Assembly: GCA_964434105.1 (NCBI GenBank)
Contig: CAYSTJ010000011.1
Span: forward strand, 1 to 64,000
Direction: 5' to 3'
DNA from: CAYNST01 sp964434105
GTDB lineage: Bacteria > Pseudomonadota > Gammaproteobacteria > Pseudomonadales > Cellvibrionaceae
DNA length: 64,000 nucleotides
Of the stretch, positions 16,461-25,226 are shown piece by piece. The position numbers and the translations under genes were made by a program. Numbering within the stretch: position 1 is the stretch's first letter; each line of letters starts with the position of its first letter. Under the pieces are notes generated by a model, which did no database searches, was not told the origin of the DNA, and was given only the letters and a program-made list of their open reading frames with translations.

Positions 16461-17071
16461 ATCCTGTTACGCGTATGTTGCAGTCAACAGCAAAGCTGCT
16501 ATTTTTGGGGGTGGGCCTGATTGGCCTGGCAGGCTGTAGCCAGCAGGTCTACACCAAGGTCAATGCTTTCAAACAGGATTCAGCAGAATTCGGCCAGGGG
16601 GAGGTGATTGTTCGCGCAGCCGACGCCCAGTCGGCAGAATCGCTGGAATTCGCCTATTATCGAGGCCGAGTCGAGGCGGCTCTCGCAAACCTGGGTTACG
16701 TCCCGGTGACGGATCCCGCGGCAGCGGATTTCGAGGCGCTGGTTTCCTATGGTGTTGCCGAGTCGGATGCCGAAAATCCTGGTCTGAGAACCGGATTCAT
16801 TGCCCCGGGCTATTCTCATTCTTACGGAGTGCGTACCGGCGTTATGATCATTGATGATTCCCGTAATCTCGAATACGTACGCTGGTTGAGTCTGGCTATA
16901 AATCAAATAGATCCAGCGGAACGGATCTACGAGGTGACCGGCTATAGCCGCGGCCGCTGTGGCGTGTTTTCCGTGGTGTTTGACGAGATGCTCGAGGCCA
17001 TACTGAAAGAATTCCCGGCGGAAAGCGGCAGTGTTCGAACCATCGGCGTTCGCGGTGAATCGCGTTGTTAA
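16457..17071 (+). CDS. DUF4136 family lipoprotein
   Basis: This 204-residue protein has an N-terminal signal with the lipobox LAGC at about residues 23-26, so it should be a lipoprotein of the envelope. The body resembles DUF4136 proteins: a paired tyrosine segment (EFAYYRGRVEAAL), a region of predicted strands with a GYSHSYGVRTG stretch, and a C-terminal helix before the end. The function of the family is unknown. It overlaps the STAS gene by four bases and precedes the FHA and kinase genes, so it may be an envelope component of the same signalling unit. Confidence 0.78.
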   Translation: MNPVTRMLQSTAKLLFLGVGLIGLAGCSQQVYTKVNAFKQDSAEFGQGEVIVRAADAQSAESLEFAYYRGRVEAALANLGYVPVTDPAAADFEALVSYGVAESDAENPGLRTGFIAPGYSHSYGVRTGVMIIDDSRNLEYVRWLSLAINQIDPAERIYEVTGYSRGRCGVFSVVFDEMLEAILKEFPAESGSVRTIGVRGESRC

Positions 17072-17120
17072 TCAATCATTTGCCGCTGCGGCGGGCAAGG
17101 CAGTCAAGGCTTAAGCAGTT

Positions 17121-17477
17121 ATGCCCTATTTAAAACATTCGCACAACGGTGAGGTTGTCAGCATACACGAACTCGGGTCCCTGCCGATAACAATCGGGCG
17201 CAGCCGGTCATGCGAGATTCAGGTCGATGATCCGACGGTCAGTTCCGTACACGCGCGCATAGAGCACAATGATCAGGTCTATAGGTTACGTGATCAAAAC
17301 AGCACCAATGGCACTTTGGTCGATGGGGAGCGAGTCACGACAATCGATATGAGTCCGGGGCTGGAATTTACCATTGGCACCCGGCGGTTCGAGTTTGTTC
17401 AGGACCTGCCAGTTGATCTGGAGCGTACTTTGAAGATCAAAAAGAGCTGGATTCCCGGCGTCTTTTACACGCAGTAG
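17121..17477 (+). CDS. Small FHA domain protein (first of two)
   Basis: The 118-residue protein is nearly all one forkhead-associated domain, which binds phosphothreonine. The diagnostic residues are present: IGRSxSCEI, then SSVHARI, then NSTNGT. No membrane segment is seen. It stands 28 bases before the CHASE2 Ser/Thr kinase gene, and a second FHA gene follows the kinase. It is therefore a likely reader or substrate of that kinase. Confidence 0.9.
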   Translation: MPYLKHSHNGEVVSIHELGSLPITIGRSRSCEIQVDDPTVSSVHARIEHNDQVYRLRDQNSTNGTLVDGERVTTIDMSPGLEFTIGTRRFEFVQDLPVDLERTLKIKKSWIPGVFYTQ

Positions 17478-17505
17478 ACCGCCGTCACGTGAATGGCGCG
17501 AGGCG

Positions 17506-20064
17506 ATGACAAAAATTATCACACCCACGGCAATCAGCCTGACCACCTTGCGCAATCTGAGTATCTTCGTCCTTCTGGTATTCTGGCTTCTGCAGTTCGG
17601 GCAACCGATGGTAACCGATATCACATCAGCGCTCGATCGATGGTTTTTGCGTCTGGGTGTGGAGTTAAGGGCATTGCCAACCCAGACGGCCCCCCTGACC
17701 GTCGTCCACGTGCCGGATATCGAGTATGACCGGTGGCAGGTGGATCTGGCGGGCGCGCAGGGGCTGGTGGACCTTTTTGAAAAAGGCGGCCTGTATAACG
17801 GCGCCGGCACTGGACCGCCGGTGGTTTATGGGCTGATCCTGACCTACCCGCTTTCGTTGGTACGGTCGTCGGCGGAAAACCTGTTGACGGAGATCCAGCA
17901 GTTGCAACCCGCGCTGGTCGAGGCCGTTTATCCGGAACTACAAAAATTGCTGGTCCGCAGAGCGCAGCTGGTGGATATTCTCAATGGACCACAATCCATT
18001 GTCGGTACGGAACATGCCCTGCCGCTGGACTGGCCGGTCGTAACCATGCCGGAAGGACGGGTATTCCAGGCGCCCCGATGGATAGACAGCTATCTCTGGC
18101 CGGACATGCTGGCAATGGAAGGAGAACCTCTGTCGTTGGGTCCGGTCAGAAATGCGGTACCCGTGCTGCCATCGGATTCGCTGTCTCCGTCCCTGCTCGC
18201 CAGCTATGGCGAGTCTGTGCATCCCGGTTTTTCATTGGCATTTATCCAGACTGCCCTGGCGATGCGAGAGCAGGGTGCCGCCGTTGGGTCTGCCCTTGAG
18301 TGGAAGCCGGGCAGCGGTATCGACCTGGGGTATGAGCGGGTGATTGCTACCGATGCTGCCGGACGCATCGTCCCTTTGTATGGAAATGCTGCCGGCATTC
18401 GCGCTACGGTCCGGCAGGTTACCTTGAGCGCAGCGCTGGCACTGGATGACCTGAACGGCTGGGTGCTGATCGGTCGGGACAGCAGTCCGGTGCTGGATCA
18501 GGTTGCCCAGCAGCTGGCGGCCCTGGCTGATGACGCATACCTGCATGAGCCGATGTGGTGGTCGCCGTACAGCAAGCTCGTCATGCTGGGGCTGACGGTC
18601 ATACTGCTGCTCATGGCAACTTTTGCCCGCATGTTGCATACGGCCTATGTCTGGCTCGCCTGTTTGCTGGCTGTGGCGCTGGTCAATCTGGCCGGTCAGG
18701 TTTACGGCAACTTCTGGTTCCCGGTTGCCTGGGTCTTTGTTTACCTGAGCATATTGATGCTTATGCTGGCTGTCTGGCGATGGCACCGGAGCGGTTTCCT
18801 CAGGCTGTTCCAACGTCTTGACAGCGTCAGCCTCGACTATGCCGGCGATTTGATTCAGGAAAATCGTCCACAGCAGGCCTTTCGCGTGTTGCAACACTGC
18901 CGGACATCGGGCGAACTGTTGCAAAAGCTTTATACACTGGCCGAAACGCAGATCGAGAAGTCACAACCTGTTGAGGCCATGCACATACTGCGGGAAATCC
19001 GTAGACGACGGTGGCGATACCGGGATGTGCAAGCAAAGATCGCCGCTCTTGAGCCCTTGGTTCAACGGGTGGAAGCGGCGCACGTCGCCGCTGCCGAAAA
19101 GGGCGGTGAGCTGCCGATGTCCGGAACAGCTACCGGCACGGAGCGGGTGCTGGCAAAAACCCAACTGCTGCGACCTGTCGCACCGCCATTGCGACGGACG
19201 CTGGGCCGATACGAGATTCAGGAAGAAATTGGACGTGGTGCGTTTGGTACGGTTTATCGGGCTTTCGATCCCCACATTGCGAGACAGGTCGCGATCAAAA
19301 CGTTGAACTATGTGACGGCAGCGTCCGAAGACCGCCGGGAGCTCAAAGAGCGGTTTTTCCGCGAGGCGCAGGCGGCGGGCCGTTTGAGTCATCCCCATAT
19401 TGTGCATGTCTATGATGTGGGTGAGCAGGACCAGCTTGCCTACATTGCGATGGACTACGCGCGCGGGAAGCCTCTCAGCGCCTATGTACAGCCGGAAACC
19501 CTTTTGCCGATTGTGGATGTCTACCGCATTATCATGAATGTGGCGGAAGCCCTGGCGTTCGCCCATAGTCACAACGTGATTCACCGCGATATAAAACCGG
19601 GGAATATCATTCTCAACCAGCAACCGTATCAGCTTAAAGTGACCGATTTCGGTATAGCCCGCATTACAGATTTTGCCCAGACCAGCACCGGTGAAATATT
19701 GGGCAGTCCACTTTATATGGCGCCGGAGCAACTGCTGGGGAAGCGCGCCGGTCCCCCGGCCGACATATTCAGCCTCGGGGTGATGTTTTATCAGCTGGCG
19801 AGCGGCCAGTTACCCTTCAATGGCGACAACCTGGCCAGTCTTTCCTATGATGTGATTCATACAAAGCAAAAAAGTGTGCGCGCCGTGCGCAGGGAGCTGC
19901 CTGCCAGTGCGACCCGCATTATCAATCGGGCTCTACAAAAAAAACCGGCGGACCGTTACGAATCCGCAGCCGATATGGCGGAAGCCGTGCGCCGGGCGCT
20001 GAACAAAGATTTTAATGGGGCTTTGAAAGAGTCCAGTCGCAGTCGTATGGGAGATCTTGCATGA
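17506..20064 (+). CDS. CHASE2 sensor - Ser/Thr protein kinase (Hanks type)
   Basis: The 852-residue membrane kinase has a reversed order compared with PknB-type enzymes. One membrane segment (about residues 20-37) is followed by a roughly 310-residue periplasmic CHASE2 sensor. Three membrane segments come at about 358-430, then a cytoplasmic linker, and the catalytic domain at about 568-840. The kinase motifs are complete: GRGAFG, VAIK, HRDIKPGN near 692, DFG near 713 and MAPEQ. It should sense an extracytoplasmic signal and phosphorylate Ser/Thr targets. It lies between two FHA genes and overlaps the second by four bases. The ATG at 17506 has a close GAGGCG; the exact start is not certain. 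Confidence 0.9.
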   Translation: MTKIITPTAISLTTLRNLSIFVLLVFWLLQFGQPMVTDITSALDRWFLRLGVELRALPTQTAPLTVVHVPDIEYDRWQVDLAGAQGLVDLFEKGGLYNGAGTGPPVVYGLILTYPLSLVRSSAENLLTEIQQLQPALVEAVYPELQKLLVRRAQLVDILNGPQSIVGTEHALPLDWPVVTMPEGRVFQAPRWIDSYLWPDMLAMEGEPLSLGPVRNAVPVLPSDSLSPSLLASYGESVHPGFSLAFIQTALAMREQGAAVGSALEWKPGSGIDLGYERVIATDAAGRIVPLYGNAAGIRATVRQVTLSAALALDDLNGWVLIGRDSSPVLDQVAQQLAALADDAYLHEPMWWSPYSKLVMLGLTVILLLMATFARMLHTAYVWLACLLAVALVNLAGQVYGNFWFPVAWVFVYLSILMLMLAVWRWHRSGFLRLFQRLDSVSLDYAGDLIQENRPQQAFRVLQHCRTSGELLQKLYTLAETQIEKSQPVEAMHILREIRRRRWRYRDVQAKIAALEPLVQRVEAAHVAAAEKGGELPMSGTATGTERVLAKTQLLRPVAPPLRRTLGRYEIQEEIGRGAFGTVYRAFDPHIARQVAIKTLNYVTAASEDRRELKERFFREAQAAGRLSHPHIVHVYDVGEQDQLAYIAMDYARGKPLSAYVQPETLLPIVDVYRIIMNVAEALAFAHSHNVIHRDIKPGNIILNQQPYQLKVTDFGIARITDFAQTSTGEILGSPLYMAPEQLLGKRAGPPADIFSLGVMFYQLASGQLPFNGDNLASLSYDVIHTKQKSVRAVRRELPASATRIINRALQKKPADRYESAADMAEAVRRALNKDFNGALKESSRSRMGDLA

Positions 20065-20417
20065 GTGTTCTTCAGCAGTTACTTGATGACGTGGTCGTAC
20101 ATCAGTTTGAATTAAAACAGGAGATTACCGCGATAGGGCGCCAGTCGACCAATGATATTGTCATTAAAGACAGCGCTGTCAGCGCAAACCACGCCCGAAT
20201 CATTCGGCTGCCGAATGCTGTATTCCACGAATATATGGAAGCCTGGATCGAAGACTGCGGGAGTACAAACGGAACCTGGCTGAATGAACAGCCACTGGTC
20301 GGCCGGCAGCGATTGCACCACAACGATCGACTGCGTGTGGCCTGGAACCATTTCCGTTTTATTGACGAAAACGAAGAGCAGATGGAAAAGACGGTGCATA
20401 TGCTGAAGACGCAGTAA
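20061..20417 (+). CDS. Small FHA domain protein (second of two)
   Basis: The 118-residue protein is a stand-alone FHA domain with AIGRQSTNDIVI, SANHARI and CGSTNGTWLN, the phosphothreonine-binding residues. It overlaps the kinase gene by four bases and so is very likely co-translated with it. It is clearly diverged from the first FHA protein, so this is not a recent duplication. A likely terminator follows. Confidence 0.9.
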   Translation: MSVLQQLLDDVVVHQFELKQEITAIGRQSTNDIVIKDSAVSANHARIIRLPNAVFHEYMEAWIEDCGSTNGTWLNEQPLVGRQRLHHNDRLRVAWNHFRFIDENEEQMEKTVHMLKTQ

Positions 20418-20437
20418 GCGCGGGTCGGTTCATCCGG

Positions 20438-20460
20438 CCCGCTCCGCAATGGCGGGTTTT
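20438..20460 (+). terminator. Probable terminator after the kinase/FHA operon
   Basis: A cccgc/gcggg stem with a nine-base loop is followed by four T. It lies between the convergent FHA and rnb genes. The T run is short, so this is a moderate-strength call. Confidence 0.5.
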
Positions 20461-20469
20461 ACGCAATGT

Positions 20470-22428
20470 TCATGCGTCCGGAACGGCCTTGGCCCCATCC
20501 GCTGCTGTCAGCTTCAGCTTAACCCGTCGCTTTTCCAGGTCGACCGACGCAACGGTAACGTCCACCTCCTGATCCAGGGCATAACAGCAATTATCAACGG
20601 TCAGCGTCATGCGTTTGGCATCGAATATTTTTTCCTGTTTCTTGGGAAACTGAACAAATCCTTCAATGCCGGTCTCGAGCAGGCGTACGCCGAACCCCTG
20701 TTGTGTCACGATGCGAATCACAGCCCGGTCTTGCAGGCCCGGCCGGTCCTGCAGGTACAGGGCCCATAATGTCTGCTCGAGCTGACGCACGGCCTGGCGA
20801 CCGTTGCTGATACTGTCGCTCAAAAGCGCCAGCATCGTGTCAGGCATGGTTTGCACTTTCAGTCCGTTGAGAATCTGCAGAATGGACCAGTGGTTCGCAA
20901 GATCGGCAAACCGGCGAATGGGCGACGTGATCGGCGCGTAGCAGGCAAAGCCCATGCTCATGTGTGGCTGTGGGCTGGTATGCAGCTCTGTCGGCTGCAT
21001 CATTCTTTTCAGGGCCGGGAGCAGACTGGCGTGTGCAGGACTGGCTTCCAGCGCCTTGATCAGTTTCAAATAGCCGTCCAGTGTTTCAAGTTCGTCATAA
21101 TGACGGTCTGCATCGAAAGCTTCGCGCAGCAGTGCTTTGACCTCACCCAGCCGTTCTTTGCGAAAGCCGCCGTTTACGGAGAAAATGCCCGCTTTGTTCT
21201 CGGCCAGAAACTGTGCCGCACACAGGTTGGTGGCCACCATGGTTTCTTCAACCAGTCGATGCGCGACGTTGCGGTTGCGCGGTGTAATTGCCTCGATAAG
21301 GCCACGTTTGTTGATTTGATAGTCGTATTCGCGTTGATCCGGGAAAACCAGATTGTGCACGCGCCGGTACGCATACCGAACCCTTGCGATCCGGTCCAGT
21401 TGAACGAGCACCCCGGCGAGTTCGTCTGTAATTTCGTCAGTGTCCGCTGCGGTGCCCGTGTCCAGAAATGCGGCCACGGAAACATAGCTCAGCTTGGCTC
21501 TGGACCGGATTTTGGCGTGTTCAAAACGGTACTGTTCAATTGAACCGTCAGCCGCGATATCGACATGACATACCAGGGCAGGCCGCTCTTCCCCTGCCAC
21601 CAGTGAAAAGGTGTCAGTGGCGAGTTTTTCCGGCAGCATTGACAAACTGATGCCGGGCAGGTAAACGCTCTGGCCATGGAACCTGGCCGATTTGGCGATC
21701 GGGCTGCCCGGGTTGATAAAGCTGGCGGGGTTGGCGATGGCGACGGCCAGATGCCAGCCGCCATCGGCACGGGCTTCCGCAAAGAGCGCGTCGTCCATAT
21801 CACGTGTGGACGCAGAATCGATAGTCACGAAGGCGGTGCCGGTCATATCGGTGCCGGGCAGGCTGCACATCTTTTCCTGGCATTCCCGGACCTGTTTTTG
21901 GGCATCTTTCGACCAGTATCGGTGAAGATCGAACCGCGCTATTGTCAGGTTCTGGTAGAGATAGTCTTCGCCATCTGCGCCAATGCGCGCGAGTGTTTTT
22001 GCGGCAGCCTTGCCGTCGGCATAAGGGTGATGCACAATTTCCGCCTGAATCAGGTCGTCTTCCCGGCACTTCGTTCGAAACTGGTGGGGGATAAATATCC
22101 AGCGTGTCTGGCCTTCCGGTACCACGAAGTGGGCATTGCCTTTGATTTTGTATCGTCCGATGAACCGCTTGAGGTCGGAGCTGATCAGTTTTTCCAGTTC
22201 GCCTTCCAGCTGCTCCTTGTCATTGGTCACAACGTTGACACGGACCCGATCTCCCGGTAACAGATGCATCATTTTCTCGGGGTTCAGGAACGCACTGCGA
22301 CCGTCGTCCAGCTTAACAAACCCGTAACGTCCACTTGTGCCGGTGACGATGCCTTCGGCATAGTCTTTGGTGGAGAGGATATCTTTTTTAAGTTGCGACA
22401 GTTGTGCAATTGTGTCTCGATCTAGCAT
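20470..22428 (-). CDS. rnb: Exoribonuclease II (RNase II/R family)
   Basis: The 652-residue enzyme degrades RNA processively from the 3' end. N-terminal cold-shock-like domains lead to the RNB catalytic domain. This contains IDSASTRDMDDAL (the Asp cluster that binds metal) near residues 202-214, the central TSPIRRFADL motif, and a C-terminal S1-like segment. The length fits RNase II (about 640-660) rather than RNase R (about 800). It is convergent with the kinase operon and divergent from the DUF1653 gene. Confidence 0.92.
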   Translation of the reverse strand: MLDRDTIAQLSQLKKDILSTKDYAEGIVTGTSGRYGFVKLDDGRSAFLNPEKMMHLLPGDRVRVNVVTNDKEQLEGELEKLISSDLKRFIGRYKIKGNAHFVVPEGQTRWIFIPHQFRTKCREDDLIQAEIVHHPYADGKAAAKTLARIGADGEDYLYQNLTIARFDLHRYWSKDAQKQVRECQEKMCSLPGTDMTGTAFVTIDSASTRDMDDALFAEARADGGWHLAVAIANPASFINPGSPIAKSARFHGQSVYLPGISLSMLPEKLATDTFSLVAGEERPALVCHVDIAADGSIEQYRFEHAKIRSRAKLSYVSVAAFLDTGTAADTDEITDELAGVLVQLDRIARVRYAYRRVHNLVFPDQREYDYQINKRGLIEAITPRNRNVAHRLVEETMVATNLCAAQFLAENKAGIFSVNGGFRKERLGEVKALLREAFDADRHYDELETLDGYLKLIKALEASPAHASLLPALKRMMQPTELHTSPQPHMSMGFACYAPITSPIRRFADLANHWSILQILNGLKVQTMPDTMLALLSDSISNGRQAVRQLEQTLWALYLQDRPGLQDRAVIRIVTQQGFGVRLLETGIEGFVQFPKKQEKIFDAKRMTLTVDNCCYALDQEVDVTVASVDLEKRRVKLKLTAADGAKAVPDA

Positions 22429-22600
22429 GACAAAACCCGATTCCAGTTAAGGCGGCGAATGATACCAGTTCATCCTCCACTCGATAAGCAGCAAACGCCA
22501 AACTGTGGGCAATTCCAGCTATATCCGCTGTTGTCGGACCATTTTTGCGAGAATGAACAGTGAAGTAGTACTCCGGGACATTGCCCGGTAGAATAGGATC

Positions 22601-22849
22601 ATGTCCAAAACATCAGCGCCTGAGAACATAACCGTGCAAACCGGCCGTTATCGCCACTATAAAGGTGGGGAATACGAGGTAATGGGTATTGCCAGCCATT
22701 CCGAAACCGGAGAATCGCTGGTGGTTTACCGCTGTCTGTACGGCGACGGCAGCTGGTGGGTGCGGCCACTGACCATGTTCCAGGAGTCGGTTGAAATGGG
22801 AGGTGAGCACATCCCCCGGTTTGTGTTCCTTGGTAAGTCCGCCCCCTGA
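22601..22849 (+). CDS. DUF1653 family protein
   Basis: This 82-residue protein has the DUF1653 pattern: GRYRHYKGGEYEV near the N-terminus, VVYRCLYGDGSWWVRPLTMF in the centre, and PRFVFL near the end. The family is a small beta-rich domain of unknown function, common in proteobacteria. AGGATC precedes the ATG. Its stop is immediately followed by the ATG of tadA, so the two are probably co-translated. Confidence 0.85.
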   Translation: MSKTSAPENITVQTGRYRHYKGGEYEVMGIASHSETGESLVVYRCLYGDGSWWVRPLTMFQESVEMGGEHIPRFVFLGKSAP

Positions 22850-23350
22850 ATGTCCAACTGCCACAATGATGATTATTTTATGCGGCATGCCCTGACACTG
22901 GCTGAAGCGGCCTTTCAGCAGGGCGAAGTACCAGTGGGTGCCGTGGTGGTGGCGGCGGGAAAAATCATTGGAGAAGGGGCGAATGCGCCTATCGCACGCA
23001 GCGATCCCACCGCGCATGCCGAAATTGTTGCGCTGCGCGATGCCGCCACCCGCCGTGAAAATTATCGGCTTCCGGATTGCACACTCTATGTCACGATAGA
23101 ACCCTGCACCATGTGTGTCGGGGCGCTGGTGCATGCCCGCATTCAGCGTGTTGTATTCGGTGCGTCGGAACCAAAAGCCGGTGTATTGGCGAGTAATGGC
23201 TGTCTACTGGAGCGGGATTACTGGAATCATCAGGTCGTCTGGACGGGTGGTGTGCTGGCTGAGGAGGCGGGTCAACTGATGCGCAGATTCTTCAGGGCCC
23301 GTCGGGCGGCGGCGCGGGCACTGCGTACGGGCCGCCCGATACCGGACTGA
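22850..23350 (+). CDS. tadA: tRNA-specific adenosine deaminase
   Basis: The 166-residue enzyme converts A34 to inosine in the anticodon of tRNA-Arg(ACG). The zinc-binding deaminase motifs are intact: TAHAEIVAL with the catalytic Glu, and EPCTMCVGAL with the two Cys. Start and length are normal. The ATG directly follows the DUF1653 stop codon without a gap. Confidence 0.95.
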   Translation: MSNCHNDDYFMRHALTLAEAAFQQGEVPVGAVVVAAGKIIGEGANAPIARSDPTAHAEIVALRDAATRRENYRLPDCTLYVTIEPCTMCVGALVHARIQRVVFGASEPKAGVLASNGCLLERDYWNHQVVWTGGVLAEEAGQLMRRFFRARRAAARALRTGRPIPD

Positions 23351-23367
23351 TCCACTACCGGCATCTG

Positions 23368-24876
23368 TCACATCGCGGTCGGGGTAAAAGATTCATTCGC
23401 TACCAGTTCGCTGATAACGGCATTGAAGGCCGAATCCTTATTCTTTTCGTTCTCTGCATTGGCAAGATCGATCAACCGGTCCTTTTCGACCTCGTTCCAG
23501 GCGAGTATCCCGTAAAAATTGCGGATATTCTGCACAAATGTAACCGCTTCATGTCCGCGTGCGTAGCCATGTCGGGTGTGCTTGTAATATTGACGCTTCG
23601 CCAGCAAGGGCAAAAACTCCTTCACGTCGGACCATTTGTCCGGGTTGGCGCCGTGGCGCTGGGCCAGGGTCCGTGCATCCTGTAGATGGCCATAACCAAC
23701 ATTGTATGCCGCCAGCGACAGCCAGATCCGGTCCTGGCCCTTGATGCTCTCAGGCAGTCTGTCCAGCAGTTTACGGTAATAGGCCGCGCCGCCATGAATA
23801 CTCTGCTCGGGATCCAGACGGTTGGTAACATTGACCTCCTTGGCGGTATTCAGCGTCAACATCATGAAACCGCGTACCCCGGTGGGGGAGCGCGCTTTGG
23901 GGTTCCAGTGGGATTCCTGATAACTCAGCGCTGCCAGCAGCTCCCAGGGCAGTCCTGTTTCTTCAGAGGCTTGCTGTAGCAGACTCTTCCACTGAGGCAG
24001 GCGTGAATTCATCCTTTCGGTAAACACCAGTGCATCGCTATAACCAATTTCGCCGAGATGACCGTAAAACTGCTCTGTCAGCTCGGCAAGCGTGCCATTG
24101 GAATGGGCTGCGGTCAAAAAACTGTTGGCAGCGTCCAGCAGACTGCGATCCCGGGAGTGAGGGAACGCCCAGCCGACGGGTTCGGGTTCGCTCAGTGAGA
24201 ATGCTACCTGCGCCCGGGGGTAGAGCGAATTGCTCAGTTCAAACGCATTTGAGTCGACGATGGTATAGTCAATTTTGCGATTATGCACCATCTCCAGCAA
24301 GTCTAGCATTTCGACGTCATGGCGCTCCTCCCAGGTCAGTTGAGGGTGCTCTTTCTGGAGTCGGCGCAGGTATTCGGCGTGGGAACTGTTGCCAATAACC
24401 AGCAGGCGACCGTCAATCAGGTCATCGATGGACAGCGGGCGCTCGCCATCGACATGGTAAATCAGCTGCTGGGTAACCTGGAGGTAGGGTTCGGAAAACT
24501 GAACCTGGCGCTTCCTGCGTTCAGTTACGGTCAGTCCGGCGGCCGCAAAATGTCCGTGTTTGCCAACCTCATCAATGACCTGCCCGAGATCTTCAATATC
24601 CTTGATGAGCAGGCGTACGCCCAGTGTTCGGGCAAAGGATTTAAGAAGCGTGTACTCAAAACCGGTGTAGCCGGCATTATCTTCATAGTAGGTGGTGGGA
24701 CCGTTGCGCGAAATTACGACCAGCTCGCCCGTCTCCTGGATGGTTTCCAGCAAAGTGGGCTGGCGGCTGCCAGTGAGACCGGTGCAGGCGACCCCAATAA
24801 TGAAAACGTTGCGCAGCATCTGGCCCAAACGCCGACAGAATCCGGTGAGTTTTGAGATGATCGGTGTCCCTTTCAT
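23368..24876 (-). CDS. mltF: Membrane-bound lytic murein transglycosylase F
   Basis: The 502-residue periplasmic enzyme cleaves the MurNAc-GlcNAc bond of peptidoglycan. The N-terminal half is an amino-acid-binding-protein-like regulatory domain (ETGELVV, GFEYTLLKSFA, TVTERRK). The C-terminal half is a type 1E SLT domain with the catalytic Glu in LSYQESHWN, then SPTGVRGFMML and a late GYARGHEA motif. A signal-anchor segment MLRNVFIIGVA lies near residues 20-30. The frame opens 26 codons earlier, but GGAAAG at good spacing supports the ATG at 24876. It is divergent from purL. Confidence 0.92.
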   Translation of the reverse strand: MKGTPIISKLTGFCRRLGQMLRNVFIIGVACTGLTGSRQPTLLETIQETGELVVISRNGPTTYYEDNAGYTGFEYTLLKSFARTLGVRLLIKDIEDLGQVIDEVGKHGHFAAAGLTVTERRKRQVQFSEPYLQVTQQLIYHVDGERPLSIDDLIDGRLLVIGNSSHAEYLRRLQKEHPQLTWEERHDVEMLDLLEMVHNRKIDYTIVDSNAFELSNSLYPRAQVAFSLSEPEPVGWAFPHSRDRSLLDAANSFLTAAHSNGTLAELTEQFYGHLGEIGYSDALVFTERMNSRLPQWKSLLQQASEETGLPWELLAALSYQESHWNPKARSPTGVRGFMMLTLNTAKEVNVTNRLDPEQSIHGGAAYYRKLLDRLPESIKGQDRIWLSLAAYNVGYGHLQDARTLAQRHGANPDKWSDVKEFLPLLAKRQYYKHTRHGYARGHEAVTFVQNIRNFYGILAWNEVEKDRLIDLANAENEKNKDSAFNAVISELVANESFTPTAM

Positions 24877-25226
24877 GCAACAACTTTCCATCTGTGTCTC
24901 ATAGCTTGTGCCTATTTGCTCAGAAGGTGTACATTTTATATGCAGGTTTCGCATAAAAAATGGTCAGTTGAGTACATATTGAACAGTCGGGGCAGTATAC
25001 CACCGTCCCTTGGGCCTATTATCAATATAGTCAGTCTCGCGCGGAACATTAAATGATTTGCCTCGAATGTCGGGTCTTTCCGGATTGACTGGTTATAAAC
25101 CGCCGCCCGGCAAATCGGCAGGTTGCCGCGCCGGAAACGCAGATTGGCGCCTGATTAATGAGTCCGGAAAGCATTTGCAGTACAATGCCGCCTCCATTAA
25201 CTCTCCTGCCATGTGATGCATCCATT
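24877..25226. other. Divergent mltF/purL promoter region
   Basis: About 350 bases with no credible gene of their own; the purL frame extends into it but the conserved protein begins at 25227. Bases 24955-24966 (aaaaaatggtca), followed by gagtaca and tgaacag, echo the core of the dispersed repeat and may be a decayed copy. No clear PurR-type operator was recognised. Confidence 0.45.
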
